Source of the DNA: Sipunculus nudus
Taxonomy: Eukaryota; Annelida; Sipuncula; Golfingiida; Sipunculidae
Direction: 5' to 3'
Assembly: GCA_026874595.1 (NCBI GenBank)
Contig: CM049317.1
Coordinates: forward strand, 53,587,618 to 53,651,617
Length of the DNA stretch: 64,000 bases
Shown here: positions 1-11,459 of the stretch, one piece after another
Numbering within the stretch: position 1 is the stretch's first letter
How the letters are laid out: every line of letters starts with the position of its first letter
Translations under genes and position numbers: made by a program
The notes under the pieces: model-generated
Seen by the model: only the letters and a program-made list of their open reading frames with translations
Database searches by the model: none
Told to the model about the DNA's origin: nothing

Positions 1-452
1 TCGCGGGTCCTGGACTCGGACTTATGCTCGAGGGTCCCGTTGACTCGGACTTATACTTGAGGGTCCTGGACTCAGACTTATACTCGAGGGTCCTGGATTC
101 GGACTTATACTTGAGAGTCCTGGACTCGGACTTATACTTGAGGGTCCTGGACTAGGGGGGGTTAAACTCGCGGGTCCTGGACTCGGACTTATGCTCGAGG
201 GTCCCGTTGACTCGGACTTATACTTGAGGGTCCTGGACTCAGACTTATACTCGAGGGTCCTGGATTCGGACTTATACTTGAGAGTCCTGGACTCGGACTT
301 ATACTTGAGGGTCCTGGACTCAGGCTTAAACTCGCGGGTCCTGGACTCGGACTTATGCACGAGGGTCCTGGACTCGGACTTATACTCGAGGGTCCTGGAC
401 TCGGACTTATACTCAAGGGTCCTGAACTCGGAATTATACTCGAACTCGAAGG
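1..452. repeat. 27-bp minisatellite with 167-bp higher-order unit
   Basis: Tandem units of 27 bp, consensus GGTCCTGGACTCGGACTTAT followed by ACTCGAG. Positions 1-154 recur almost unchanged at 168-321, so five to six monomers plus a G-run linker were duplicated as a 167-bp block. Because 27 is divisible by three, both strands stay open for long stretches and give nine-residue periodic peptides. I take these as by-products of the repeat, not proteins. The array runs off the left edge, so its full length is unknown. Confidence 0.93.
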
Positions 453-717
453 TACAAGGAATCGAGATATCAGGCAGATTCGACCTCAAGTCCCGTGGAT
501 AAGAAAACCCTGTCTCAAATTATATGAAGACTGTGCTCAGTCAGAATAAAATAACAAATTAGACCACACATACCCAGTTTTACCTCTGCATCTGGGGGTA
601 AACCATTACAGTAAAGCAATGAAACATTACAGTAAAGGACACTTGTAAACTAAAACAAGATTTGCATGATTATCTCAAATATCCTTTTAATTTCTTTTAA
701 CAATAAGATTTGTAATG

Positions 718-798
718 AACTCGGACTCGGACTTGGACTCTGACTGGAATGGCCTCGGCTCGGACTTGCACTCGGACTCGGATGGTGTGGACTCAACT
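718..798. repeat. degenerate GGACTC hexamer patch
   Basis: Irregular GGACTC/CGGACTT hexamers, clearly related to the 27-bp minisatellite upstream. The forward frame gives an Asp-Ser rich peptide caused by the repeat. Similar patches lie at 1750-1792, 2359-2471 and 47763-47880. Confidence 0.75.
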
Positions 799-1254
799 AC
801 ATCACTGCGGAAGGCATTTATATTTTACCCGAGGCTTGTCGTAGATTCTCTAATGTCGGAGGGGATTAATGCCACTAGGGCGCTTGGGGGGGGGGGGGGT
901 CCTTAAAGATTTTGGAAATAGAAATTTACCCATTTTTTGCCGAAAAAGATTTTTTTGGCCGTTTTCTTCTGTATATTTCTGTATCCGAGAGTTCTTTAAA
1001 CAATCTTTTCTTAAAGCATCTATGCGCCTCTGATATAAGCTTGATCAGTCACTATGTTCACTAGAACTGATCGTGATATTCAACCAGCTGATTGTTTTGT
1101 CGACTAATCTCCCTGAAAATAATGAGCCGTAGAAGTGTTATATTCGGTGATTTGTGTCCACCATGCACTGAGTGTCCATCAATCCAGTTCACAGGGGAGG
1201 GACGGTATTTGATTTTTTTATTCTCCTGAACATACTTTATTTACCAAGGCAGAT

Positions 1255-1373
1255 TGAATCTGCGGGCCCCGGGCTGGCAACGTCAGGTATGGATCCTGAT
1301 TGACCGACTTATTTCTATTTCTGAAAATCAATTTACACGCACTACACGCCCCCTGTTGGTAAAATCTGCCTTG
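1255..1373. mobile_element. short inverted-repeat element (MITE candidate)
   Basis: A perfect 11-bp inverted repeat, CAAGGCAGATT at 1255-1265 and AATCTGCCTTG at 1363-1373, bounds 119 bp. The inner left part is GC-rich (CGGGCCCCGGGC). No coding potential and no convincing target-site duplication. The superfamily is unassigned, and chance cannot be excluded from a single copy. Confidence 0.4.
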
Positions 1374-1407
1374 AAAAAAATCTCCTTATATTTATATTCA
1401 TAGTATA

Positions 1408-1585
1408 TAGTAGAACCTCCAAATTACGGACACTGACGGTACCGCAAATTTAGCCCGCAACAGAGAATTGCCCTTATTAGGCAGATTACAGATGTTGGCA
1501 CCTTCCATCAAGTGACTACCCGTAAGTGGCCGTAAATAGGAGGTGCACTTAATACAGAAGTGCCCATAAGGAGAGGTTCGACTGC
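1408..1585. mobile_element. pogo/Tigger-like MITE
   Basis: The left end reads AGTAGAACCTCC then TACGGACACTG. The right end, reverse-complemented, reads CAGTCGAACCTCTCC then TTATGGGCACTT. These imperfect terminal inverted repeats start with the CAGT-type terminus typical of pogo/Tigger (Tc1/mariner) elements and are flanked by TA dinucleotides. The element is ~180 bp, non-coding, and abuts a (TA)n run on its right. The longer pogo-type element at 30.8-31.8 kb has comparable ends. Confidence 0.55.
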
Positions 1586-1593
1586 ATATATAA

Positions 1594-1599
<6 letters not shown>

Positions 1600-1647
<48 letters not shown>
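1600..1647. repeat. (TA)n microsatellite
   Basis: Uninterrupted alternating TA of about 48 bp, directly next to the pogo-like MITE. Confidence 0.97.
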
Positions 1648-1649
<2 letters not shown>

Positions 1650-1749
1650 CTCACCCTGACACTTAATTATAGAAGCACGTATTACCTTCGCTCATGTTGA
1701 AATCAGTAATTTGAGTCCTTACTTGGCTCGGGTCCCTCTTTTGCAGTGA

Positions 1750-1792
1750 TTGGATTCGGACTTGGTCTTGAGACTACTGGACCCGGACTTGA
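1750..1792. repeat. degenerate GGACTC patch
   Basis: Short run containing GGATTCGGACTTGG, ACTGGACCCGGACTTGAG and relatives; same family as the minisatellite at the left edge. Confidence 0.6.
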
Positions 1793-2358
1793 GAAATCAG
1801 ACTGAATTTAGTCGGGAAGACACAGATACACACTGCGGCCACCGTCATGTAGTACAACTACTCGACGTTAAAAAGAAACTAGAACAACAAATGTTTTCGC
1901 TCTTTACGCACACTGCATTTATTTGTTTAAGATTACTATGCTTCTCATATAAACTTTAAATCTGTATTTTAAGGATGCAAGCCTCCGCCATGTCGGATGC
2001 TCACAAACCTGTGTTTGCATTCATGTATTCGGCACATTTTCCCAGGTTAATTCGTACATAAGTGAAAATGCCTTTGTGAATATTCCTTGACGAGGTTCCT
2101 GAATCAGAATGATGTGCCGGATACACATCAAAATCTAATCGATTCTTTACTGGTCCATTCCCAAAATGCACTTAACATTTTATGAGATTCCGTTCATGAT
2201 CGTGTGAGTTATGTTGTGAACAAACACAAACACAGACACACACACACGAACGGGGATGAACGCTTACTCTCCTGGCGGAGGAAATAAAAGAGAAAATAAA
2301 TTTACCAGACATATGTAATTTATTCTAACATGCTTTTGATAATAGTTAATAATTTTTA

Positions 2359-2471
2359 GTGGATTCGGTCACGGACATGGACTCCATGTCAGTAAATAGG
2401 TACAAGAAGAGGACGGAGTTGGACTCAAGGACTCTTGACTCGACTTGGAATCGGATAGTGTAGACTCGACC
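2359..2471. repeat. degenerate GGACTC patch
   Basis: Irregular repeats of GGACTC, GGATTCGG and GACTCGAC, related to the 1-452 array. It lies just upstream of the inverted-repeat element at 2542. Confidence 0.6.
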
Positions 2472-2541
2472 ACAACACCGACTGGAACAGTCACAAATAG
2501 ATATTCACTGTACATAACTATTAGTATTAAGGCAAAAAAAT

Positions 2542-2589
2542 AAGGTTTGGTTCTCAGGCACTTTTTTTCAGAAATCAATGAGGGCGGCC

Positions 2590-2624
<35 letters not shown>

Positions 2625-2870
2625 TTTTTTGAATGTTTCGGTAAAAATGTCATATGATTAGGATAAAACATGACAATAACCGGTTTTATTTGCTAAACAA
2701 GCAAAAGCACTACAAACAAAGGAGATTTTATTAAAACTTTATTTTTTATCTTCTTGAAAGAAATGTTCGAGGGGCTGGAGTTCAAAATTGGTCAGTTTCT
2801 ATTGGAACCAAAAAAAAATTATGCGGCGGTTTAAAAGTGATACGCGGGCAGTGCCTGAGAACCATACCTT
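2542..2870. mobile_element. MITE with TIR AAGGTxTGGTTCTCAGGCAC, copy 1
   Basis: The left end AAGGTTTGGTTCTCAGGCAC is matched in inverted orientation by GTGCCTGAGAACCATACCTT at the right end (about 19 of 20 bases). The interior has a 30-bp poly-T run at 2592-2621 and no reading frame. A shorter sibling with the same ends and a shared interior (AAACAAAGGA, TTTTATCTTCTTGAAAGA) lies at 40642-40828. Two copies with matching ends and interior support a real non-autonomous DNA transposon; superfamily not determined. Confidence 0.75.
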
Positions 2871-2899
2871 TTATTTTTTTGGTCTAATACATAATATTT

Positions 2900-4660
2900 T
2901 TTGTTTATCCAGTTAATAACGACATAAGACAATCTAGTACTTCCAATGAAGGATCTTTATATATCCTGTCAGCTCAATAATCGAAACCGCCACATCAAGG
3001 CTTTAGATAAAGTACCAGTTGACGTGTACCTTCCTGTGTTTTTGATGGTCAATTGCATAGAAAATTCACATTATAAACAGTGGAAGAATAGTTGTTAACA
3101 CAAGATCATCCCAACGCAGATGCACAAAGCAGTCCAAAGGTAACATTTGCCCTGGTTGTTTGTGATGTATAACAAACGGGAGACACCCTACTGTTAATAT
3201 GACCCGACTAGTATAACATCAGTGGTTATTTAGTCTACCTGGCTAACACATGCCCTCTCCCGTCGGCCCACACAGACGGCGCGTTTATTTTTGTGAGATG
3301 CGCCCTTGCCAGGCCAAACTGTGGTCATTCGTAAGGTAGCCTAAATATACTGGCGACTATGATGTTTTCCTTCCGTAAGTATGTGTACTAACAGCGGGAC
3401 AACTAATCTTTCTGTTAGATAGCGACGACAGGACGGAGTATTTCTTAATCAAGACGAGGAATCTAAATACACTATAAATATCCCCCAAGAACCTTTCTAT
3501 AAAACGTCATACTTTATGTCCAAAGGGGAATTCCATGCATTTCGTATACCAACATCTCTCTGGCTATATTCCTGCAATATGTCTTCACATTTATCTTGGA
3601 CTCTTTTATTCTTATTTAATTCGATGCTATGGTTAAGAAAGGAATTCATTGGTGGACAACCCCGAAATACAGAAACACATAATCGACAGAAGCAAGTTTA
3701 TTCTTTTTTACAAATACATGTAAACCGAAGAAAGGTACTGATAAATAGAACGATTTTACATAACGTAGACCTACTTTAGGCTTCCAATCAGTTCATAGGG
3801 AACTCCCCCTGTTGGGTTCCTACCACATACCCAGCAGAAATCATTTCGTAAATCTCACGAAATATCGGATCATGCCATCGTTGTTGAGTCATATATATTA
3901 TAACAACAGATCACAACATGTCTATTTGTTTAATAAAATGTCAATGTATTTATTTTATATAGTGCTAATCTCAATACATATAAGTCTTCATTTGCGTTTC
4001 ACAATTTAACAGCTGCAAATAGAAAAAAATGAAATAATCATAATAAAAAGTTCCTGTGTCATTGAAAAAAAATCAATAGCTTAAAAAATTAAGTTTGTAT
4101 GACAGCCCAAATCAGATATCAAAATAGACTGAATAAATGTGTCTTAAGACATTTCTTAAAGTTATAAAGAGTATTCATGAGTCAATTTCTCTCAATAGAA
4201 TAATTCATATATAGAGAAAACTTGCTCGGTCAAGCAACTCTTTCTGATAAATTGGTGATCCTGATTTAAAAATAATACCCATTTAGGTTATCTGTAACTT
4301 TAAGGATATCGAGCCATAGAAAAATCATTTTTTTAGATATTTTTTATTTAAAATTAAATTATATTTACTGTCTTGTATGACGAAAGATTAAATATAATTT
4401 TTATCAAACTACATAAAATAGTTATTAGTATACTTATTAGGGCTTTCCAATAGCGGGGGTAAGCGTGTGTGACGCTAGAACATTCTTTTAGATTATGTTG
4501 ATCCAAGCGTCCCATGGGACTCGCCAATTTGTGGCTGCGGTGGCCTCAGTCACAATGACCATCGCCCACTACATAAAATAAACCAGTCAGTTGTATAAAC
4601 ACTGCGCTGACAACTACCCGATTTCTAATCATACATTGATATAATCACAAAAGATATAAA
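2900..4660. other. AT-rich stretch, no gene recognised
   Basis: No long reading frame, RNA gene or recognised repeat. A locally GC-richer patch around 3240-3360 shows no codon pattern or splice-flanked open frame that I trust. Confidence 0.5.
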
Positions 4661-5416
4661 ACAAAATATACACTACAATTCAGAATTTGACACATACAGG
4701 ACCTCTCCTTGGGGCGCTCCAAACCAAAATTGTACTCCCCAACATTTTGGCCTGAGCGTTCTGGACTGTTCAATATTTTGTTTATATATATTCTTTGGCG
4801 GGGGGGGGGGGGGAGGGTTCAAGCTTGGCCTTTTAGACCTTGGTAAATACCCTGTTTCTTCAGTATATAAAGCTGCCATGTTGCTAATCGTTGAAGAAGG
4901 CGACAAAGGTTGCCGGATGTAAGAGACTCTTTTTGCATCGATATCAGGCGTCACCTTTGTTATATTCTAGAAAGATTGAAGGACCGTTAATGACAGTGAG
5001 TTGGCTGATTTATAAAGTAGGCCTAATGATCGGAACTCTTAGAAAATGTCATCTCCGACTGATTACACGAACCCGACACGTTCCGTCTAGCAGACATAGA
5101 GACCTGCCCGACGACCATCCGGCAGTAACATTGGTGTAATCCTGGGATCGCTGTAATTGGGCTAACGAGTCCGCCATGGCTGTTTTTGGCGGTCGTATAA
5201 CACCTCCGATGCCAAATCACAGATAATCAAACTCGGATAACCCCCTGCTAAAATGCCATCCCCAGACAGGCACAGTGAAATTTCCTGCGATCGACGTACT
5301 TGGCAAGTTAATACATTAATATACATTAATTAAATTAACATATTGTGCAGACAGTATGCTGTACAATGTCCGAATAAACAAGAAATGCTGTTTCATAAAA
5401 ATTACCCCTAATGGAT

Positions 5417-5419
<3 letters not shown>
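4660..5419. other. no gene recognised; one G run
   Basis: Contains a 14-G homopolymer at 4800-4813. Overlapping frames on both strands (for example 4673-4954 minus and 4891-5139 plus) have no recognisable domain, and I do not call them genes. Confidence 0.45.

Positions 5420-5457
<38 letters not shown>
5420..5457. repeat. (AT)n microsatellite
   Basis: About 38 bp of alternating AT, followed by ~130 bp of AT-rich TATG/CATA-biased sequence. Confidence 0.96.
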
Positions 5458-5460
<3 letters not shown>

Positions 5461-5603
5461 ATGAATATACTTATTACATCATATATATCATAAATCTTAT
5501 GTATGTCATAGTGAACACACATATATATATACATACATGTAAATATTATATACACATGTATATAATCATATATACATTTATGTATGCAGGATCTCAATAA
5601 AGT

Positions 5604-5665
5604 GGTCCCTTTTCTGCTCGTCTAAAGCAGGTTAGGGTAAATAAACGAGCAGAAAACTTGGGACC
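5604..5665. repeat. 18-bp-arm stem-loop
   Basis: GGTCCC-TTTTCTGCTCGT at 5604-5621 pairs with ACGAGCAGAAAA at 5645-5656 and, after a 3-nt bulge, GGGACC at 5660-5665. The loop is 23 nt. The continuation to TTTTACTGTA near 5715 resembles a pogo-type terminus read on the other strand, so this may be a small fold-back DNA element. The hairpin itself is certain; its identity is inference. Confidence 0.6.
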
Positions 5666-5819
5666 CGTAAAAGGTGGTCTTTTTTCACATTGGCCTCTAG
5701 TGGATGTTTTACTGTACATAATATAAAACACTAATGCATGTCTCTAACTTTTTATTTCTTCTACAGTTGATATTTAAGTGATTTTCTTTTGTATTTAATC
5801 TTTTCATTTTTTTTTCCAG

Positions 5820-5994
5820 GGGCTCTGTACCGGATAGCTCTCCGTCCGTGTGCCTGCGCCAGACAAACAAGGGAACCCCTCAACGGTCTCGTCAGCGTGC
5901 CTTCATACATGGCCAGCCGGGGAGCCAATCAACGCTCAAGCAAACTGCCGCTGTCGTTCGTCTAGTCTCATCACATGACAATATGAACACGTGA
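5820..5994 (+). CDS. candidate 3'-terminal coding exon, unknown gene
   Basis: A strong acceptor-like tract (T-rich run ending TTTTTTCCAG at 5819) precedes ~150 bp that are clearly richer in G+C than the surroundings. Two phases stay open. From 5821 there are 57 codons to a TGA at 5992-5994, a Ser/Gln-rich tail ending in SSHDNMNT. From 5822 there are 47 codons to a TAG at 5963-5965, a basic tail ending in KLPLSFV, which would fit a class I PDZ-ligand pattern (S-x-V). An AATAAA lies at 6024-6029. I recognise no domain, so function is unknown. The alternative is a GC-rich fragment with a chance acceptor. If real, the upstream exons lie left of here or outside the window. Confidence 0.3.
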
Positions 5995-6059
5995 ACATAT
6001 GATCATATGACAGGAACAAAGTGAATAAATTTACCACCGGGATTCTATTCAATTGTTAT

Positions 6060-7300
6060 GTCTAATACTGATTCAGGGACTGGGTTCTGATTCCGTTTGG
6101 AAATTAAACATTTTAAGACAAAATTCAACTGTTACAATAAGTTCTTGTCACCATTGTCAGGAGTCGGATGAATTTGAAACTTCTGCTGCACAAGTTTACC
6201 CCTAGTCTTATTGTGATAGCCATGAATATATTAACAACGCCTTATTTTTCACTATATAAATAGATTTTAGGCATTTCTACGAATTAATAAATCTGCTTTA
6301 TTGCACAAGGTGGACGGAATAAGTGAAATGTTTCAGTGTACATTCAGTGATATGAACGGAGAGACAATAGGTACACGAGGACGGTGAGGTGATACATTAG
6401 GTGATGATGCTGACACGTAGGGAATGCTGTACCTGTACATGTCAGAGCGTATACAAGGCAATAATTGCTGAATAATCATAAGTCTTTCATTAATTATCAA
6501 CAAGACAGCACGACCAAAGAAGCGCGGGTCAATAGGTGTACTGATTTCTTAAATTTACCTTACGATTAAAGTTTTATCTGATATAATGTTTATCTGTTAA
6601 GGAATGCGGGCTAAAATCGTTTTATTCTTTATTATTTCTTTTCTGTTTAATTTTATTACTTTAAATTCTTATAATTTCCTCCTTTGAAATTTCTCATAAT
6701 AAGATGAGTACATCTGAGCTTTGGTGAGATGCACGAGAAAATATAAACGTAAAAAATGTAATTAACATTTTGTGCAAAAATATATTTTTCATAGATAAAT
6801 GATTAATGGTTTATTGGAATAATATTTCCTGACTTATAAGCAAAGTAATTTATCATTTCGTTAAACAAGCGAGGGAGTATTTTAAACAGTAAGGGGTAAC
6901 ATGGAATTACGTTCAGGTTTCCTCCGCGGATAAGTTTTACATGCGGTAACCTGAAACCTTTACACCGTTTCTTTATAGGCTGGGTGAGTTGTGGACCAGG
7001 GTCTCCAACCAAGGACAGCCTCGGCTTGCTCCTGCAAATAAAAAAAATAAATAAATAAAAAAAAAATACCTTCGTTTCAAAATTACCGGACGACTCGACA
7101 CCGATTTTATAATTTAAGCCCAGCCGCTTTAAGTAACACTAAATAACGAAATACATATGAACACTAGGTTACCGCACAGTAGACCCTATCAAACAATTAA
7201 GTTTATACATTAATTAAAAAATTGCACCAAATTTAACATTTCAGGAGTGAATATTTGTGTCATCGAGCATATACATTTAAGCACGATACTTTATTTTTAA
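6060..7300. other. AT-rich stretch; one GGGGTAACCTGAA-type patch
   Basis: No gene seen. Around 6890-6975 the sequence has GTAACCTGAA and CTTTACACCGTTT, which recur at 13.05-13.17, 42.57-42.62, 45.08-45.13 and 53.37-53.42 kb. It is probably an old fragment of the repeat unit seen in the 42-45 and 53 kb paralogues. Confidence 0.4.
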
Positions 7301-7318
7301 TGAATTTTTTTTTATTTC

Positions 7319-7579
7319 TGCATTTAATTCTCCATTTTCACAGTTTAAGTTGATTTATTCTGGCACGGCATTAGTTATGAATCTACAATGCTAATAAAAG
7401 TCACGTTATCAAAGAAACTGTTCTTAAAGATATATTTATGGTATGTATCTCATGAACATATGCTATGATTTCTGGATCAAATTCTCCAATCTCACAGCTA
7501 GAATTGCTGTATTTCGACACGGTATTAGTTGTTTATCTACACTGCTGATACAAGTCTCGTTTTAAAAGAAACTGCACCT
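7319..7579 (+). repeat. imperfect ~155-bp direct duplication
   Basis: Two diverged direct copies, 7319-7428 and 7474-7579. Shared landmarks in order are AATTCTCCA, TCACAG, GGCACGGCATTAGTT / GACACGGTATTAGTT, TCTACA.TGCT, AAGTC.CGTT and AAAGAAACTG. No coding signal. It looks like an old local tandem duplication. Confidence 0.65.
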
Positions 7580-7599
7580 GGTTTTCCTGCCGGGGTTTA

Positions 7600-8825
7600 A
7601 TGTCAGTGGCTCACGAGGAGCTTAACTTAGGTCATGTCCTGACAAATATATTTTAATGACTCTTTATTAAAAAAAAATCTAGACATATATATTTTTATTT
7701 AATTTATATATTATATATTTTTATTAAAAAAAATTAAGGTTCTGGTATATAATGTATGCTAAGTACCCGATAAACTTCTTGCCCCAAGCAATCAAGCACT
7801 GACGTTGTTAATTTATGTGGGCTGTGATATTGCCTTTGCCCTGGATTATCTTCAGGAAAGCACAATCTGTCGACTGACTGCTGCCATTGTAATCACATGC
7901 GCTGTGTGAAATTTTGAATTGAATGTTTATTTATACATGCATTCAATGTAGCACTGTTGCATATTTCACTGATTTGAATTTTTGTGACACGTGTGCATTA
8001 CAAGACTTATGGTGAAGATTGCATATTCAGCCAGAATGGTTTATCTACTATAGTAATTGGCCTATGTGTGTAAATGTGTGCGTGAACGTAAACTCGTGTG
8101 TTATAAACTGTGTCAAATCTAAATCTTGAAATATTGAATTAACATTGTATCAATGCCATAGAACGGTGATTTAATATAATATATATTAAGATATATACAT
8201 ATGAAAGCAATGTACTTAAATGCTCTGTTCACATAGAAGGGGAATCGAACACATTTTTTCCGATTTCGTATCGGATGCACAGCCAATGAATAAATAGTAT
8301 GAGCTATCGGCCCTCCAGAATTTTCTATATGCCTGTTTTAACTCGTTTGTAAGGAAACATCAGATGGCGTCTCGACTGTGACGTCTGCTTTTTTGTGAAC
8401 AATACATTAAGCAGACTAATCAGGCAACTTATTTTCAGTGGTAAACTATTTTAGATGGAGCGCATCCGACGACAAAAAGGAAATACAAGATTCGATTCCC
8501 ATCTGTGTGAGCTGATCTTTTCTAAGTATTCCTTTCACAATAATTATTGCGTACATATATACATAACTGTATTCTTTGTAAATTTTTGAATCCATTGGTA
8601 CCAGGAGAGAATTAATTCACTATGTTGCTCATTTGATAATGTGATTGAAATATAAAAATATCCTGTCAATCTACTTGTTTGTTTTTATATATTGCTGGTT
8701 TAAAACATAAAACAGAGAACAAAGCATTGATAACATTGTGTGCAAGAGCAGTGTCGAAGGTTACCTGACAGATTTAGTTTATAAACTTTTAATTTAAAGG
8801 TTTTCTGTTCAATCAAGACTTTTAA
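7600..8825. other. AT-rich stretch, no gene recognised
   Basis: No reading frame, RNA gene or repeat that I can support. Confidence 0.5.
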
Positions 8826-9330
8826 AGGTGCTCATTCACCTACGTTTTGAAAATATTTTTACGTCATTTCTGGCTTCCTCTGTGTAGATTTGAATGATCT
8901 AGGGGTAATTTTGGGTGTGAAAAGTTTTCATAAAGCCTTCGTGAAGGATGTATGGACTTGATTATCAACATTATGTTTGTAAACATGGCTATGTTGACAA
9001 ACGGGGAAAAACATGTAACCTAAGGTGGTAGGTTGCATATATGCAGAAGTAGAAAGGTCACTTGTTGAAAAACGCCATTTGCATAGCTCTCGCTTATCTG
9101 ACTTTCTGCCAGATGCACTTATTGAATTTGTTTTGATAATTCTGACGGGCCCCCACATATTATAAAAACGTTGATATAAACAGAACAAGTAGCCTGTGTG
9201 CGGTGATATCCACGTTTTCTGGCCTTTATTTTATAAAAGCTCCAAGGGATTGCCTTTAGTTTATACATGGCCATATAGGTGATTGGGCCTGTTTTAATCA
9301 CATGGACCTGGGACCACATTATTTTTAATG
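8826..9330 (+). repeat. dispersed ~500-bp repeat (family R), copy 1
   Basis: Shares an ordered set of landmarks with copies at 10925-11452, 47034-47645 and 54045-54572, and in reverse at 16163-16325. Landmarks are AAAACATGTAACxTxAGG, GAAAGGTCACTTGTT, GCCAGATGxxCTxxTTGAAT, CCCCCACATxTTATAAA, GATATAAACA, TGTGCGGT, ATAAAAGxTxCAAGGGATT, and usually ATCGGAATAGGCCCCTTTAA at the end. Frames inside are not conserved between copies. It is an interspersed repeat of unassigned class, not a gene. Confidence 0.7.
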
Positions 9331-9339
9331 TTTACTAGC

Positions 9340-10187
9340 GGTATACCAATAATTTCGGCATGCGGCCTGTGACATCCGGGTTTTAGTTAAGGCGAAATGG
9401 CAACACCCATGAGACGTTTCGTTGAACTGGGAGAAGTGACAGGGAGCAAGGAGCAAGGATTAGGTGGCAAGGAGACGTAAAAAAGTTGAAGGCGGATATC
9501 GTTTTCTGTTACCATGCCCCCCCCCCCCAAGAAAAAAAACACAATTGTAGTAGGATTAGAGCGGGTTTAAAAGGGAGATCTGATGATCAGATACTTGAAT
9601 TTTAGGAAAGGATTAACTTAAAAGTTAACGTTTATAATAGTAAGTGCTTTAATATATAGGAAATCATTTACACTGATAGCAATGTGACTTATACGGAAAC
9701 TAGCAATAAGACACTTTGCTGTCGGCATATTTACAATTTGAAATAAATCACACAGCTATCTGCTAAAATAAACAATTATTCACTTCTTTAGTCGAGCTTG
9801 TTTACGTAAAATGTTCGTTAATTACCATTTTTTTAGCATGCTCGCACAAAACAAAACAAAATATCGCGTCGGTTTGTCAACGTTTTCTGTTTGTTAATAG
9901 CCATTGTTTCAGCTGCAACTAGTGTCCGAGCACGTCCCAGTGCCTCTCATTATGGAAAGATCAAATTACTTTATGGGATCATTATTATCCCATTAAGTCA
10001 CCCGTGCTTGATTTGATGTTTCAATAAATACTCAAATTAACAAAAAGGCTTCAACCAAGTAAAATGGGATTCCTAAATAATTAGTTGTCTGACTTAATCC
10101 GTGCACCATCTTGCGTTTGAGAATTTTCCCCATGGTAATAAATTTTCAATAATACCAGAGTGTAAATCATCAATTTAGAATAATATG
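9340..10187. other. no gene recognised; one C run
   Basis: Contains (C)12 at 9517-9528 and otherwise plain AT-rich sequence. Confidence 0.5.
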
Positions 10188-10340
10188 ATGTTATGTAGAA
10201 TGAACTGAACTATTTTTTTTAATTAGGCTAATCAGGCTACACAATCTGAAGAGTGCCATACGCTCTGTGCATGTGGCATGAAACGTATTAGTAAAAAAAT
10301 GCCTGAAAAAAAACTTAGTTCAGTTCATTCTACATAACAT
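10188..10340. mobile_element. 153-bp fold-back element with perfect 25-bp inverted repeats
   Basis: ATGTTATGTAGAATGAAC-TGAACTA at 10188-10212 is the exact reverse complement of 10316-10340 (25 of 25). The 103-bp interior is non-coding. A perfect 25-bp inverted repeat in otherwise decaying sequence suggests a recent or actively homogenised MITE or fold-back element. No clear target-site duplication flanks it, and no second copy is visible here. Confidence 0.6.
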
Positions 10341-10409
10341 AGAAATGTTTGGTCAGCCATCGAGCACTCTGCCATCAGATTTTGCAAAACAAAGGATGAC
10401 TTTGTACAA

Positions 10410-10414
<5 letters not shown>

Positions 10415-10467
<53 letters not shown>
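10415..10467. repeat. (TA)n microsatellite
   Basis: About 53 bp of alternating TA. Confidence 0.97.
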
Positions 10468-10470
<3 letters not shown>

Positions 10471-10924
10471 ACATACAAGATATCAAAATTCACTAACTCC
10501 GAGAAAATATGACAAAGTGTGACATTAGTTTAGTGTTTGTTAGATATGCTGGTAAAGTAGACAAGACCAACAAACTCCCATGCAGTGAAGACGTCGTTCC
10601 TGATTGGTTCACTGAAAGCAAGAGTTCCTTCAATTTAAAAAGTCACGTGGTTTCAAGGGAAAGCTATAGTTTCTTCCCGTGGACCTTCACATGTTAATAT
10701 CTAAACCTACAAACCCTCATCACCCGTTCTTGCTGAAGAACAGACAAACAAAGAGACAGGGGTGAAAATAAAACCCTCCCGACGGAGGTTTTACTTACCT
10801 ATGCAAATGCTTTGGCCATCGCGGTTTAATTAGAATAATTAATGTCTTTTTGAGAATCGACGAATCCCTGTGATAGATTCTTCGTGTTTTCATGTAATTT
10901 GGATTACATGCAGCAATTAACTTA

Positions 10925-11151
10925 AAGGTCAAACTTAACAAACATACTGGAAAAATATCAAAGCCATTATTCACCTATCCTTTCTATAGAACTTATGTGA
11001 TTTCTGAACTTTAGGTAATTACTTTTAAGAAAATTTCTTATAACTCCCCTTTGTGATGGATGTAAAGGATTGTATATCTACAGGTTGTTAGTGAAAAGAG
11101 CATTGTTAACATACGGTAAAAAAACCATGTCATTTAAGGTGAAAGGTTATT

Positions 11152-11227
<76 letters not shown>

Positions 11228-11452
11228 GCACAACGCATAACTCTGGTTGGTCTTATTTGTTGCCAGATGTCCTTCTTGAATGTTTTGATTATTTTGGCGT
11301 TTACTCCACGTTATAAGCACGATATAAACAAATCAAACAGTTTTTGTGCGGTAGGATCTTCGTTTTCTTGCCATTTTTTAATGAAAAGTTGGGGGATTCG
11401 CTTCAGTTAATAAACATCTGATTTCGGAATAGGCCCCTTCAAGGACTGCATC
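10925..11452 (+). repeat. dispersed repeat family R, copy 2, split by (TA)n
   Basis: Follows the family R order (GTGAAAGGTTATTT..., GCCAGATGTCCTTCTTGAATG, TATAAACAAATCAAACAG, TGTGCGGTAGGATCTTCG, CGGAATAGGCCCCTTCAA). A (TA)n run at 11152-11224 lies where the other copies have unique sequence, so the microsatellite grew inside the repeat. Confidence 0.65.
11152..11224. repeat. (TA)n microsatellite
   Basis: About 73 bp of TA, among the longest in the window, lying inside a family R copy. Confidence 0.97.
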
Positions 11453-11459
11453 TCTCTAT

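Noticed and set aside
22-502. Long open frames on both strands over the left-edge repeat
   Set aside because: The 27-bp unit is a multiple of three, so frames stay open automatically; no start, domain or splice support.
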